DNA of 64,000 bases from Serratia marcescens (GTDB lineage Bacteria; Pseudomonadota; Gammaproteobacteria; Enterobacterales; Enterobacteriaceae), in contig NZ_VFMJ01000001.1 of NCBI RefSeq assembly GCF_006715005.1, positions 2,542,001 through 2,606,000 of the forward strand, written 5' to 3'. Both the position numbers and the translations under genes were made by a program. Positions 27,130 to 36,235 of this stretch are shown one piece after another. Numbering within the stretch: position 1 is the stretch's first letter; every line of letters begins with the position of its first letter. The notes beneath the pieces were generated by a model. The model was not told the origin of the DNA and searched no databases. It saw only the letters and a program-made list of their open reading frames with translations.

Positions 27130-28443
27130 GTGAATCACGCCACCTATGCCGCTCCTGCGCTCAACGCCGCCATTCGCAAAACCTGGCGCAGACTGGTGCC
27201 ATTGATGTTCGCCATGTACTTTGTCGCGTTTATCGACAGGGTTAACGTCGGCTTTGCCAAGGACGCGATGGCCATCGATATCGCGCTGTCCCAATCCGCT
27301 TTTGCGCTCGGCGCCGGGATATTTTTTGCCGCCTATGCACTATTCGGCATCCCGGCCAACCTGCTGATGAACCGCTGGGGTGCCAAACGCTGGCTCAGCG
27401 CCACCACCGCACTGTGGGGGATGCTGTCGGCCTGCACCGGGCTGGTGACCAACGAACAGCAGTTTATCGCCCTGCGGTTTCTGCTGGGGATCGCCGAAGC
27501 CGGGTTTTACCCCGGCATCCTGCTGCTGGCGTCGATCTATTTTCCCAATAAGGTGCGCGCCTCGGTCATTGGCATTTTCGTGCTCGGCGTGCCGGCGGCC
27601 CTGACGCTCGGCTCCCCGCTGTCGGGGGCATTGCTGGAGATGCACGGCGTGCTGGGTAAACCCGGTTGGTTCTGGATGTTCGTGCTGGAAGGGTTGCCGG
27701 CCGTCGCCCTCGGCGTCTTCGCCTTTTTCTATCTCGACGATAGCCCGCAGCAAGCCCGCTTTCTGACTGAGGAAGAACGCACGGCACTGGTCGCACAGTT
27801 GGCCACCGAACAGCAGCAGACCGAAACCAGCAGCGTCAAAGCGGCGATGAGAAGCGGCAAAGTTTGGCATCTGGCGTTGATCTACGGCACCTTGCAGATC
27901 GGCGTGTACGGCCTGATGTTTTTCCTGCCGTCGCAGGTCGCCTCGTTGATGGGCACCCATCTTGGTTTCAAAGCCTCGCTGGTGGCCGCCATTCCCTGGG
28001 CATTCTCCGCGTTGGGCGTCTATTTCCTGCCGCGCTATGCCGACAAAAAAACCACCAGAAGATTACCGATCGCTATCGGCTGCATGATCGCGGCAGCGCT
28101 GGGATTGGTGGTTTCTTCCTATGCCGGCCCTTTGCTCGCTATCGCCGCACTGAGCTGTTGCGCAGTCAGTTTCCTGGCGGTACAGCCCATTTTCTGGACG
28201 TTTCCCGCGCAGCTGCTTACCGGCCCGGCGCTGGCGGCCGGCATCGGCTTTTGCACCACGCTCGGTGCCGCATTCAGCTTTTTAGCTCCGCTTATCCGCA
28301 CCGAGGCGGAACAGCGTTTTCACAGCCCGCATGCCGGGCCGCTGGTACTGGCCGCCTTTTCGCTGCTGTGCGCGGCGCTGTTGTGGGCGCTCAGAAACCG
28401 GCGCACCGACGTGAGCAAGCAAGACGCAAAGATTACCGGATAG
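27130..28443 (+). CDS. MFS transporter, anion:cation symporter (phthalate permease-like) family
   Basis: A 437-residue protein with 12 predicted membrane helices. RRLVPLMFAMYFVAFIDRVNVGFAK is the signature start of the ACS/phthalate-permease family, which takes up sugar acids, aromatic acids and similar anions. FGIPANLLMNRWGAKRW and RFLLGIAEAGFYPGILLLASIYFP are also typical. A GTG start at 27130 with AGAGAGG upstream is preferred over a longer frame with unlikely sequence. No catabolic partner is adjacent, so the substrate is not known. Confidence 0.88.
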   Translation: MNHATYAAPALNAAIRKTWRRLVPLMFAMYFVAFIDRVNVGFAKDAMAIDIALSQSAFALGAGIFFAAYALFGIPANLLMNRWGAKRWLSATTALWGMLSACTGLVTNEQQFIALRFLLGIAEAGFYPGILLLASIYFPNKVRASVIGIFVLGVPAALTLGSPLSGALLEMHGVLGKPGWFWMFVLEGLPAVALGVFAFFYLDDSPQQARFLTEEERTALVAQLATEQQQTETSSVKAAMRSGKVWHLALIYGTLQIGVYGLMFFLPSQVASLMGTHLGFKASLVAAIPWAFSALGVYFLPRYADKKTTRRLPIAIGCMIAAALGLVVSSYAGPLLAIAALSCCAVSFLAVQPIFWTFPAQLLTGPALAAGIGFCTTLGAAFSFLAPLIRTEAEQRFHSPHAGPLVLAAFSLLCAALLWALRNRRTDVSKQDAKITG

Positions 28444-28517
28444 CGGCGCATTATTTAGTCATTATTGAACCTGCGGGTGGGACACTGGCATTCAGCCCCC
28501 TCACCCACAGGTGTTAA

Positions 28518-29021
28518 ATGGATGAATTGACGCACATTATCGCTAAATACAGCCCGGAACCGGAGATGTTGCTGCTGCTGATTTTCCTGTTCGCGCTGGG
28601 AAAATCCGTGATCGTGGTGTCTTCCGTCCTACCGCCCGCCTCGGTGACGCTGCTGATGGGCATTCTTGCGGGCAAACATGCGCTGCCCCTCGGCGCGATT
28701 TGGGCGGCCATCACCTTCGGCGCCGCGTTGGGATCAATCGTGTCGTTCCACTGTGGCGCATTGCTATGCCGCCGCGATCTGGGTCGCCGGCTGCCGGCAC
28801 GCTTTCACGCCCCGCTGCGCAACGCGCAACACGCCTTGCAAAAGCGCGGGCTGCCGCTGCTGTTCGCCTCGCGTTTCCTGGCAGTGATGCGTTACACCGT
28901 GCCGCTGATGGCCGGCATGCTGCAACTGCCGACGCGACACGTTTATGCCACCGCCGCGCTTTCAGCCGCCGTTTGGGCACTGCTCTTGATGTCGGCCGCG
29001 CATTTATTCCCCGTATCTTGA
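28518..29021 (+). CDS. DedA/SNARE-associated family membrane protein
   Basis: A 167-residue protein with four or five hydrophobic segments and the DedA-like pattern: PPASVTLLMGILAGKHALPLGAIWAAITFGAALGS, then RGLPLLFASRFLAVMRYTVPLMAGMLQLP. The F/G-x-R-F/x-x-x-x-R motif is kept. Family members are undecaprenyl-phosphate or phospholipid transporters and contribute to membrane homeostasis. It is shorter than classic DedA (about 200 aa). It lies downstream of the MFS gene with a 74-bp gap. Confidence 0.82.
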   Translation: MDELTHIIAKYSPEPEMLLLLIFLFALGKSVIVVSSVLPPASVTLLMGILAGKHALPLGAIWAAITFGAALGSIVSFHCGALLCRRDLGRRLPARFHAPLRNAQHALQKRGLPLLFASRFLAVMRYTVPLMAGMLQLPTRHVYATAALSAAVWALLLMSAAHLFPVS

Positions 29022-29241
29022 CCTGAAAGATTCTTGGGCAAATGACCCGTCCCTACGCCGACGTTGCGCCAGCGCACAGCCTCCCTTGCCGTATAAACTC
29101 CGGTGCAACATCGCAGTTTGCGCCAGATCACCTTTCTGAACATCAGTCGAAAAATGCGAATTTTTTTGCAGAATGCGCGCTTAAAACGGCGCCATGAGGG
29201 AACAAGCAGAGAAAAGTCTGTGCGTAACACGCTGATTTGGT

Positions 29242-29317
29242 TGGTGGGTCGTACAGGGTTCGAACCTGTGACCAATTGATTAAGAGTCAACTGCTCTACC
29301 GACTGAGCTAACGACCC
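29242..29317 (-). tRNA. tRNA-Lys (anticodon CUU)
   Basis: A full cloverleaf on the minus strand, 76 nt including encoded CCA. The acceptor is GGGTCGT/ACGACCC, the D arm TAGCTCAG..GGTAGAGCA, the anticodon stem TTGA/TCAA with loop CTCTTAA (anticodon CTT, reads AAG), and the T arm ACAGGTTCGAACCTGT. It differs from the common UUU lysine tRNA at the first anticodon base. Confidence 0.95.
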
Positions 29318-29666
29318 AACGCGATAAATTGTCCTCCTCGCCAGTGCCGCTGTCAAACGCTTCCACTCATTACTTTTTCTCATGCGATTTTTACAACCCT
29401 TTGTTTAATCAACGAGATAAGTCGCATAAGGTCTGTTAATCCCTCCCTTTGAAGAGTAATCTTCCGCTCCCTGAACGTCCGATTTGCCTCCTCCGTGTAA
29501 AGATTGATCGACTTTTATCCCACGTATAAATGTTGTAAACATGTTGCACAAAGGTGGCGTTATTGCACTACCTTACTAAAGCCGGACCAACCGGATAAAT
29601 GTATAAAAAAGAGCCACTTCAGAGCTCACGACTTCACTAATGACAGGTAAAACAGGACATCATCAG
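29318..29666. other. Gene-free stretch before cycA
   Basis: About 350 bp between tRNA-Lys and cycA. It would hold the tRNA promoter (leftward) and the cycA promoter and leader. In related bacteria the cycA leader is a target of the small RNA GcvB, but no pairing was worked out here. No other structure was seen. Confidence 0.5.
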
Positions 29667-31067
29667 ATGGTAGATCACTCTAAAATAGCGACTGACGCGA
29701 CGCCCGCCTCAGAAGATCATCTACGGCGAAACCTCACTAACCGACATATTCAACTGATCGCCATCGGCGGCGCCATCGGCACCGGTCTGTTTATGGGCTC
29801 CGGTAAAACCATCAGCCTGGCCGGCCCGTCGATCATCTTCGTGTACATGATCATCGGCTTTATGCTGTTCTTCGTGATGCGCGCCATGGGCGAGCTGCTG
29901 CTGTCCAACCTGGAATACAAATCGTTCAGCGATTTCGCCGCGGATCTGCTCGGCCCGTGGGCCGGTTTCTTCACCGGTTGGACCTACTGGTTCTGCTGGG
30001 TGGTCACCGGCATCGCCGACGTCGTGGCGATCACCGCCTATGCCCAGTTCTGGTTCCCCGGGCTGTCGCAATGGATCGCTTCACTGCTGTGCGTGCTGTT
30101 GCTGCTCGGCCTTAATCTGGCGACGGTGAAGATGTTCGGCGAAATGGAGTTTTGGTTTGCGATGATCAAAATCGTCGCCATCGTCGGGCTGATCGTCGCC
30201 GGGCTGGTGATGATCGCCATGCAGTTCCAGTCGCCGACCGGCACCGTGGCCTCATTCACCCATCTGTGGAATGACGGCGGCATGTTCCCGAAAGGCATCA
30301 GCGGTTTCTTCGCCGGCTTCCAGATCGCGGTATTCGCCTTCGTCGGCATTGAGCTGGTGGGCACCACCGCCGCAGAAACCAAGGATCCGGAGAAGTCGCT
30401 GCCGCGCGCCATCAACTCGATTCCGATCCGCATCATCATGTTCTACGTGTTCGCCCTGATCGTCATTATGTCGGTGACGCCGTGGAACTCCGTGGTGGCG
30501 GACAAGAGCCCGTTCGTGGAACTGTTCGTGCTGATCGGCCTGCCGGCCGCGGCCAGCGTGATCAACTTCGTGGTGCTGACCTCCGCCGCCTCTTCCGCCA
30601 ACAGCGGCGTGTTCTCCACCAGCCGTATGCTGTTCGGGCTGGCGCAGGAAGGCGACGCGCCAAAATCGTTCGCCAATCTGTCCAAGCGCGCGGTGCCGGC
30701 CAACGGCCTCACCTTCTCCTGCATCTGCCTGCTAGGTGGCGTGGTGCTGATTTACCTGATCCCGAATGTGATGACCGTCTTCACCCTGGTGACCACCGTG
30801 TCGGCGATTCTGTTCATGTTCGTCTGGACCATCATCCTGTGCTCGTACCTGGTCTACCGTAAACAGCGTCCGGCGCTGCACCAGAAATCAATCTACAAGA
30901 TGCCGGCCGGCAAACTGATGTGCTGGGTGTGCATGGCGTTCTTCGTGTTCGTGCTGGTGCTGCTGTCGCTGCGCGAAGATACCCGCCAGGCGCTGATCGT
31001 CACCCCGCTGTGGTTCATCGTGCTCGGCCTGTCTTACGTGTTCCTGCGCAAGAAGAAAACAGCATGA
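29667..31067 (+). CDS. cycA: D-serine/D-alanine/glycine transporter
   Basis: A 466-residue amino-acid permease of the AAT group with 12 helices, nearly identical in pattern to E. coli CycA: LRRNLTNRHIQLIAIGGAIGTGLFMGSG, RAMGELLLSNLEYKSFSDF, GFQIAVFAFVGIELVGTTAAETK, SSANSGVFSTSRMLFGLAQEG. It imports glycine, D-serine and D-alanine with protons and confers D-cycloserine uptake. The MVDHSK start at 29667 matches the E. coli N-terminus, so nine upstream codons are excluded. Confidence 0.97.
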   Translation: MVDHSKIATDATPASEDHLRRNLTNRHIQLIAIGGAIGTGLFMGSGKTISLAGPSIIFVYMIIGFMLFFVMRAMGELLLSNLEYKSFSDFAADLLGPWAGFFTGWTYWFCWVVTGIADVVAITAYAQFWFPGLSQWIASLLCVLLLLGLNLATVKMFGEMEFWFAMIKIVAIVGLIVAGLVMIAMQFQSPTGTVASFTHLWNDGGMFPKGISGFFAGFQIAVFAFVGIELVGTTAAETKDPEKSLPRAINSIPIRIIMFYVFALIVIMSVTPWNSVVADKSPFVELFVLIGLPAAASVINFVVLTSAASSANSGVFSTSRMLFGLAQEGDAPKSFANLSKRAVPANGLTFSCICLLGGVVLIYLIPNVMTVFTLVTTVSAILFMFVWTIILCSYLVYRKQRPALHQKSIYKMPAGKLMCWVCMAFFVFVLVLLSLREDTRQALIVTPLWFIVLGLSYVFLRKKKTA

Positions 31068-31072
31068 TGCAA

Positions 31073-31103
31073 AAAGGGGCGGATATCTCCGCCCCTTTCT
31101 TCT
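31073..31103. terminator. Bidirectional terminator
   Basis: 11-bp stem AAAGGGGCGGA/TCCGCCCCTTT with loop TATC and T-rich flanks on both strands (AAAAA before, TTTCTTCTTT after). It separates cycA from the convergent EamA transporter gene. Confidence 0.88.
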
Positions 31104-31118
31104 TTCTAAGCCCCTGCG

Positions 31119-32042
31119 CTAATCCGCTTCCGTCGCCACCGCCGCTTTATCCTTGCGCCGCACGCGCAGCTCGCTGACCACCACCCCAATCACGATCAAC
31201 GCGCCCCCCAATAACGCCACGCCCGGCAAACGCTCGCCGGCCAACCGCCCGACGATGCCGGCCCAGACCGGTTCGCCGGCGTAAATCACCGTGGCCCGCG
31301 TCGGCGAAACGCTGCGCTGCGCCCAGTTCATGGTCAGCTGAATCAAGGCGCTGGCCAGCCCTAGCCCAATGGCGCTGTACAGCAGATAATCCGAGTACGG
31401 CGGCGGTGACTCGCCGGTCGGCGCCATCATTAAAAATGAGGTCAGCGAGGCGGTCGCCAGCTGCACGATGGTCACCCGGCGGATATTCACCTTACCGGCG
31501 AAGGCGCCGATCAGAATGATCTCTGCCGCCATCCCCAGGGTACCGGCCAGCGTCAGAATTTCGCCGAGGCTCAGCGTCATGTCGGTGCTGCTCGGCGCCG
31601 CCAGCAGCATCAGGCCGGTAAAGGCCAACAGAATGCCGATCCACGACATGATGCCGGGGAACCGCCCCAGCACCAGCCACTGCAACAGTGGCACGATCGG
31701 CACGTACATGGCGGTGATAAACGCCGATTGGCTGCTGGTAATCGTCTGCAGGCCGACGGTTTGCATGCTGTAACCAAACATAATCGCCAGCCCAATCAGC
31801 CCGCCCGCCTTCAGTTCATACAGGGTCAGGCCGCGCAGGACGCGCAGCGAAAACAGGGTCAGCGCCAGCGTGGCGGTGGCGAAACGCAGGCCGACGAAAA
31901 AGAACGGCCCGCTGACCTGCATCGCGTGATGCACCGCCAAAAAGGTGCCGCCCCAGATCATGGTGATGAAAATCAACACCGCTTCCGGCAGCCTGATTTG
32001 CGGAACCACGGCGGAAATAAAGGATTTTTTTGCTGCTGACAC
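31119..32042 (-). CDS. EamA/DMT-family transporter
   Basis: A 307-residue protein with ten likely membrane helices in two EamA repeats: PEAVLIFITMIWGGTFLAVHHAMQVSGPFFFVGLRFATA and, in the second half, LASALIQLTMNWAQRSVSPTRATVIYAGEPVWAGIVGRLAGERLPG. The family exports amino acids or metabolites. A GTG start at 32042 with AGGAAGGG upstream is used; the longer frame would run into the divergent XRE-cupin gene at 32110. That regulator is its likely controller. Confidence 0.87.
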   Translation of the reverse strand: MSAAKKSFISAVVPQIRLPEAVLIFITMIWGGTFLAVHHAMQVSGPFFFVGLRFATATLALTLFSLRVLRGLTLYELKAGGLIGLAIMFGYSMQTVGLQTITSSQSAFITAMYVPIVPLLQWLVLGRFPGIMSWIGILLAFTGLMLLAAPSSTDMTLSLGEILTLAGTLGMAAEIILIGAFAGKVNIRRVTIVQLATASLTSFLMMAPTGESPPPYSDYLLYSAIGLGLASALIQLTMNWAQRSVSPTRATVIYAGEPVWAGIVGRLAGERLPGVALLGGALIVIGVVVSELRVRRKDKAAVATEAD

Positions 32043-32109
32043 CGGCTTGCCCTTCCTGCTGAGTGCAATATAATGCACAGATCCTGCCAGTATGAGATAA
32101 AGTCCGGCG

Positions 32110-32685
32110 ATGAGCAATACGGCGCATAACGCAAAAACCGATCCCCCCAAGGTGCTGCAGTACCTGAGCAGCAATCTGCGCGGCTACCGCCAACAGGCGG
32201 GCCTGAGCCAGATGGCGCTGGCCGAGCTTTCCGGCGTCAGCCGCCGCATGCTGGCGGGCATCGAGGCCGGCGATCGCAACGTCAGCCTGGCGGTGCTCGA
32301 CAAGATCGCCGCCGCCCTGGCGATTTCCTTCACCGATCTGATCCAGGCGCCGGAGGCGCGCGGCAGCCATATGGTCGGGGAATTGGCCTGGCAAGGCGCG
32401 CAGCCGGGCAGCCAGGCGCTGTTCGCCGCCAGCGTGCCGGCGCGGCAGCGGGCTGAGCTGTGGGAATGGACGCTGATGCCGGGCGAGCGCTATGACTCTG
32501 CGCCGGACGCCGAAGGCTGGAGCGAAATGATCTACGTGATTGCCGGTACCCTGACGCTGGAGCTGGAACAAGATACGCTGACGCTCAGCGCCGGCGCCGC
32601 GCAAACCTTCAACAGCGATCAACGCTACGCTTACGCCAACCACGGCGACCTGCCCCTGCGTTTTATCCGCAACGTCGCCTTCTGA
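32110..32685 (+). CDS. XRE-cupin transcriptional regulator
   Basis: A 191-residue protein. An N-terminal XRE helix-turn-helix spans about residues 20-75 (RGYRQQAGLSQMALAELSGVSRRMLAGIEAG) and a C-terminal cupin domain about 110-185 (WTLMPGERYDSAPDAEGWSEMIYVIAGTLTLEL). This pairing usually represses divergent transporter or catabolic genes until a small ligand binds the cupin. Only 67 bp separates it from the divergent EamA transporter start, fitting that model. Confidence 0.9.
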   Translation: MSNTAHNAKTDPPKVLQYLSSNLRGYRQQAGLSQMALAELSGVSRRMLAGIEAGDRNVSLAVLDKIAAALAISFTDLIQAPEARGSHMVGELAWQGAQPGSQALFAASVPARQRAELWEWTLMPGERYDSAPDAEGWSEMIYVIAGTLTLELEQDTLTLSAGAAQTFNSDQRYAYANHGDLPLRFIRNVAF

Positions 32686-32713
32686 CCGCCCGCCGGCCCG
32701 CACCGGCGGCGGA

Positions 32714-32742
32714 TGTCGTGTCGCTGTCGTGCCGCTGTCGTG
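32714..32742. repeat. Three TGTCGTG direct repeats at 11-bp period
   Basis: TGTCGTG occurs at 32714, 32725 and 32736, each 11 bp apart; the latter two are preceded by CGC. An inverted partial copy, ACAGCG, is at 32781-32786. All lie within 90 bp upstream of the small XRE regulator gene, suggesting binding sites on one DNA face. Confidence 0.6.
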
Positions 32743-32802
32743 GCGCCGCTACCTCGCTCGCCCTACACTGAATGACAGTGACAGCGAACTCAGGAGTGCA
32801 CC

Positions 32803-33273
32803 ATGCAAAAGTACCGCATCAGGCCATTACGTCTGGAAAAAGGCTGGTCGCAGGAGCAGCTGGCGACGATCGCCGGCCTCAGCACCCGCACCGTCCAGCG
32901 GATTGAAAACGGTGAACAGGCCAGCCTGGAAACCTTGACCGCGATCGCTGCCGCGCTGGGCGTGCAGGTCAGCGATCTCAATGCGCAGCCGCAACAGGCA
33001 ATGGAGGAAGAGACGCCTGACGAACAGCGCCTTCGTCGCCAGGTCGCGGCAGAAGGCAAACTGCTGAGCATGGCGGTGCGTTTCGCCGTGATTGGCGTGA
33101 TGTTGTTCGTCATCAACTGGTTTACCCACCCGCAATATCTCTGGTCGCTGTGGGCGATCGGCGGCATGAGTCTCGCGCTGGTCATGCGGGCGGTGCGTAC
33201 CCTGCTGCTGCGCAATGTCTTCAGCCGCTGGCAGGAACAGCGGCTGGCGCAAAAACTCAGGCGTCTGCCGTGA
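32803..33273 (+). CDS. XRE regulator with C-terminal membrane anchor
   Basis: A 156-residue protein. An XRE helix-turn-helix is at residues about 8-60 (LRLEKGWSQEQLATIAGLSTRTVQRIENGEQASLETL). After an acidic linker come two hydrophobic segments (about 90-110 and 115-133: FAVIGVMLFVINWF, LWSLWAIGGMSLALVM), the layout of 2TM-domain regulators. A membrane-bound DNA-binding protein is implied. The target is unknown. Direct repeats lie just upstream. Its 3' end overlaps the convergent LysR gene by 17 bp. Confidence 0.88.
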   Translation: MQKYRIRPLRLEKGWSQEQLATIAGLSTRTVQRIENGEQASLETLTAIAAALGVQVSDLNAQPQQAMEEETPDEQRLRRQVAAEGKLLSMAVRFAVIGVMLFVINWFTHPQYLWSLWAIGGMSLALVMRAVRTLLLRNVFSRWQEQRLAQKLRRLP

Positions 33274-34180
33274 GCCTCAACCACTCGGCCAGCCGGGCCA
33301 GCGCGCTGCCCGGCACGATCGCCTGCGGCGACAGCAGGTAATAACCGCTGCCGTCAGGCGTAAAGCCAAAGGGTGCGCTCAACAAGCCGGCGGCCAGATC
33401 GTCTCGCACTTGCAGCCACGGGCCCATCGCGATGCCAAGACCGGCGACCGCCGCCTGCAGGCTGAAATAGAAATGATCAAAGCGCTGCTCTGTATGCCCC
33501 ACCAAGGCCATCCCCTGTTGCTGCGCCCAATGCCACCAGGCATCCGGCCGGGTGGCGGCATGCAGCAGCTTCGCGCCGGGCCGCAAACTCCGCAGGCTGC
33601 CCTCAGCGATCGTCATCCTTGCCATTGCCGCAGGTTGGCACACCGGCCCAACCTTTTCACTGAACAGCGCCAGGCTATGCACCTGCTTTCCCCAATCGAA
33701 GTCATTGCGCCTGATCGCCGCCGTTATGCCGTCATGGAACGAAAACGGCCCGCCGCCGGCCACCAGCTGTAAGTTGATATCCGGGTGCGCCTGTTGAAAA
33801 GCCGGCAGGCGCGGGATCAGCCAACGCATCAATAAGGTCGGTTCACAAGACAAGACCAGCGGCGCGTCGAGCGCCTGCTGACGCAGTTCCAGCGCGGTAT
33901 GATCCAGAATGCCGAAGGCCTGCTGCGTCGCCTGAAACAGCTTGCGCCCCGCCGCCGTGAGCAGAACTCGCCGATGACGGCGCTCAAACAACGCCACGCC
34001 CAGTTCCTCCTCCAACGTCCGCACCGCCCGGCTGACGGCGCCATGCGTCAAATTCAGCCCCTGTGCCGCCTGCGTAAAACTTTCCAGCCGCGCAGCGGCC
34101 TCGAAGCAGCGCAGCCCGCCCAGTGGCAACGGCCTGCCGGTTTTGCGTGAGTTTTTCTCACCGATATTGTCACTATTCAT
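33257..34180 (-). CDS. LysR-family transcriptional regulator, GcvA-like
   Basis: A 307-residue protein. The N-terminal LysR winged helix (LGGLRCFEAAARLESFTQAAQGLNLTHGAVSRAVRTLEEELGVALFERR) is followed by a substrate-binding domain. The PLGGLRCFEAAAR start and HGAVSRAVRTLE are typical of the GcvA/AmpR branch. It is divergent from a LysE/RhtB exporter gene 68 bp away and is probably its regulator. The ribosome binding site is weak. Confidence 0.9.
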   Translation of the reverse strand: MNSDNIGEKNSRKTGRPLPLGGLRCFEAAARLESFTQAAQGLNLTHGAVSRAVRTLEEELGVALFERRHRRVLLTAAGRKLFQATQQAFGILDHTALELRQQALDAPLVLSCEPTLLMRWLIPRLPAFQQAHPDINLQLVAGGGPFSFHDGITAAIRRNDFDWGKQVHSLALFSEKVGPVCQPAAMARMTIAEGSLRSLRPGAKLLHAATRPDAWWHWAQQQGMALVGHTEQRFDHFYFSLQAAVAGLGIAMGPWLQVRDDLAAGLLSAPFGFTPDGSGYYLLSPQAIVPGSALARLAEWLRLTADA

Positions 34181-34248
34181 CGTTTGTCACCGAGAAAAAT
34201 TACTCTTATAAATCAGTCACTCTATTGATAAACATCGCAAGGATTACT

Positions 34249-34866
34249 ATGACTGAACTCATCGCTGTCGTCACCATTACTTTACTCGCCGTGATAAGCC
34301 CGGGGCCAGACTTCGCCATGGTCTCGCGCAATAGCCTGCTGCTCTCACGCCGCGCCGGCATCTTGACCGCCTGCGGCATCGGCGCCGGCGTACTGGTCCA
34401 TGTCAGCTATACGCTGATTGGCGTCGGCGTGTTGATTCAACAGTCGCCCTGGTTGTTTAACCTGCTCAAAGGCATCGGCGCCGCTTATCTGATCTATCTC
34501 GGCTTTACGTTGCTGCGCAACGCGGTGCACCAGGACGCCGCGCCCAGCACCGCGCCGGCCGCCATCAGCGATTTCGGCGCACTGAAAACCGGCTTTTTCA
34601 CCAACGCGTTAAACCCGAAAACCACCATTTTCATCGTCAGCCTATTCATGCAGGTCGTCTCTCCACACACCCCGCTCGGTGTACAAATCGGCTATGGCCT
34701 CTTTATTGCCGCCGTCCATGTGTTCTGGTTCGCTGCCGTTGCGCTGCTGTTTTCCGCGCCTGGCGTCAATGCGCGCTTTTTGCGCTTGCGCCGCGGCATA
34801 GACCGCACCTTTGGCGGGTTGCTGATCGCCTTTGGCGCCTTGCTGGCGATCGCCGGCATCAAGTAA
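34249..34866 (+). CDS. LysE/RhtB-family amino acid exporter
   Basis: A 205-residue protein with about six membrane helices. The family opening is ISPGPDFAMVSRNSLLLSRRAGILTACGIGAGVLVH, with the conserved GxxGAxYLIYLGFTLLR in helix 3 and FFTNALNPKTTIFIVSLFMQ. It exports amino acids such as threonine or homoserine lactone; the substrate is not determined. The ATG at 34249 has AAGGA upstream. Divergent from the LysR-type regulator gene. Confidence 0.9.
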   Translation: MTELIAVVTITLLAVISPGPDFAMVSRNSLLLSRRAGILTACGIGAGVLVHVSYTLIGVGVLIQQSPWLFNLLKGIGAAYLIYLGFTLLRNAVHQDAAPSTAPAAISDFGALKTGFFTNALNPKTTIFIVSLFMQVVSPHTPLGVQIGYGLFIAAVHVFWFAAVALLFSAPGVNARFLRLRRGIDRTFGGLLIAFGALLAIAGIK

Positions 34867-34944
34867 CGCCGCGACGCCAAGTTCGTCATTCGCTTCTATG
34901 CTTATCAAGGGTTTTTGTGAATCATCTGAGCGGGAGTACGGAAC

Positions 34945-35544
34945 ATGACGAAAGTGTTGGTGCTTTATTACTCAATGTACGGCCATATCGAACACCTGGC
35001 GCAGGCGGTGGCCGAAGGCGCGAATCGGGTTAACGGCGTGGATGTGACGATTAAACGCGTGCCGGAAACCATGACGCCGGAGGCCTTTGCCAAAGCCGGA
35101 GGCAAACAACATCAGCAGGCGCCGGTCGCCAGCCCGCAGGAACTGGCGGACTATGACGGCATTATCTTCGGCACACCGACCCGCTTCGGCAATATGGCCG
35201 GGCAGATGCGCACCTTCCTCGATCAGACCGGCGGCCTGTGGGCTTCCGGCGCGTTGTACGGCAAGGTTGGCAGCGTCTTCTCCTCCACCGGCACCGGCGG
35301 CGGACAGGAACATACCATCAGCTCGACCTGGACTACGCTGGCGCACCACGGTTTCATCATCGTGCCGATCGGCTATGCCACGCAGGAACTGTTTGACGTT
35401 TCGCAGGTGCGCGGCGGCACCCCGTATGGCGCCACCACCATCGCCGGCGCCGACGGCTCGCGGCAGCCGAGTAACGAAGAGCTGACCATTGCCCGCTACC
35501 AGGGCGAACACGTGGCAAAAATCACCGCCAAGCTGAAAAGTTAA
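34945..35544 (+). CDS. wrbA: NAD(P)H:quinone oxidoreductase WrbA
   Basis: A 199-residue flavodoxin-fold protein. It binds FMN and reduces quinones by two electrons, limiting redox cycling. Visible motifs: [20 protein letters not shown] (phosphate loop), [37 protein letters not shown] and the [12 protein letters not shown] stretch characteristic of WrbA. Length and sequence agree with E. coli WrbA. Confidence 0.96.
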   Translation: MTKVLVLYYSMYGHIEHLAQAVAEGANRVNGVDVTIKRVPETMTPEAFAKAGGKQHQQAPVASPQELADYDGIIFGTPTRFGNMAGQMRTFLDQTGGLWASGALYGKVGSVFSSTGTGGGQEHTISSTWTTLAHHGFIIVPIGYATQELFDVSQVRGGTPYGATTIAGADGSRQPSNEELTIARYQGEHVAKITAKLKS

Positions 35545-35747
35545 GCACCCTCCTGTACCTGTGATTCAAAGGGCCGCGCATTCGCACGGCCCCATCTTGT
35601 TGCCAACCCGCCGCAAGGTTAGAATGCCCCTCCCCCGGCCATTCAGCGTCTGAAGGCCAGGCCCGAATTCGTTCTGCCCGTCGCTCATCCGCTTTCAGCC
35701 CGAGGACGGGCGTTCTGTTTTTTGCGCACAGCGAAGGGAATAAGTCA

Positions 35748-36095
35748 GTGTCTAAAGATTTTGATGAACTAATAAGAGACATGGATCTTATTATTGAAAA
35801 TGTAGACAGCTTCAAGGCTCTGGCTCCGCGCGCGCCCGAGCCGGCTCCGGCCCCGCCGCCGCCGGTTCATCACTACGACTCGTTCTGCGAGAACATCGCG
35901 CTGAAAGTGGTATTGAAGGTGCTGCTGTCTTCGGTGGACAAGATAGTCAAAGTGCAGATCGCCAACAAGGTCGAGCAAGAGATCGCCCAGATCGAACAAC
36001 AGGTGGTGCGCGCCGGCGGCGGCCCGGTGTCGCCGGACGATCTGGCGCAAATGACGCACTATGTGCGCCGCACGGTCAACGACCTGCTGGAATAA
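35748..36095 (+). CDS. Small protein with proline-rich linker, unknown function
   Basis: A 115-residue acidic protein, no signal peptide. Residues 1-26 form an amphipathic acidic helix (KDFDELIRDMDLIIENVDSF). Residues 28-40 are a Pro/Ala-rich linker (APRAPEPAPAPPPPV). The rest is helical and hydrophobic (NIALKVVLKVLLSSVDKIVKVQIANKVEQEIAQIEQQVV). The GTG start at 35748 is supported by GAAGGGA upstream. It is followed by its own terminator and then by nucA. No family recognised. Confidence 0.72.
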   Translation: MSKDFDELIRDMDLIIENVDSFKALAPRAPEPAPAPPPPVHHYDSFCENIALKVVLKVLLSSVDKIVKVQIANKVEQEIAQIEQQVVRAGGGPVSPDDLAQMTHYVRRTVNDLLE

Positions 36096-36104
36096 CCCCC
36101 TTTG

Positions 36105-36131
36105 AAACGGCGTCTGTTGGACGCCGTTTTC
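36105..36131 (+). terminator. Rho-independent terminator
   Basis: 10-bp stem AAACGGCGTC/GACGCCGTTT, loop TGTTG, then TTTT C A T T T. It follows the small Pro-rich protein gene. Confidence 0.8.
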
Positions 36132-36235
36132 ATTTCTGCCGTATTTCACGTACGGCTTGGCTGTACCATGACTGACACATTCACAATATGAATATGTTGC
36201 ATTGTTGTATTCGTTTCACTGCGATAAGTTTAATT

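Noticed and set aside
28943..29383. 146-codon minus-strand frame over tRNA-Lys
   Set aside because: It reads through the tRNA and has the tRNA-derived sequence common to false ORFs.
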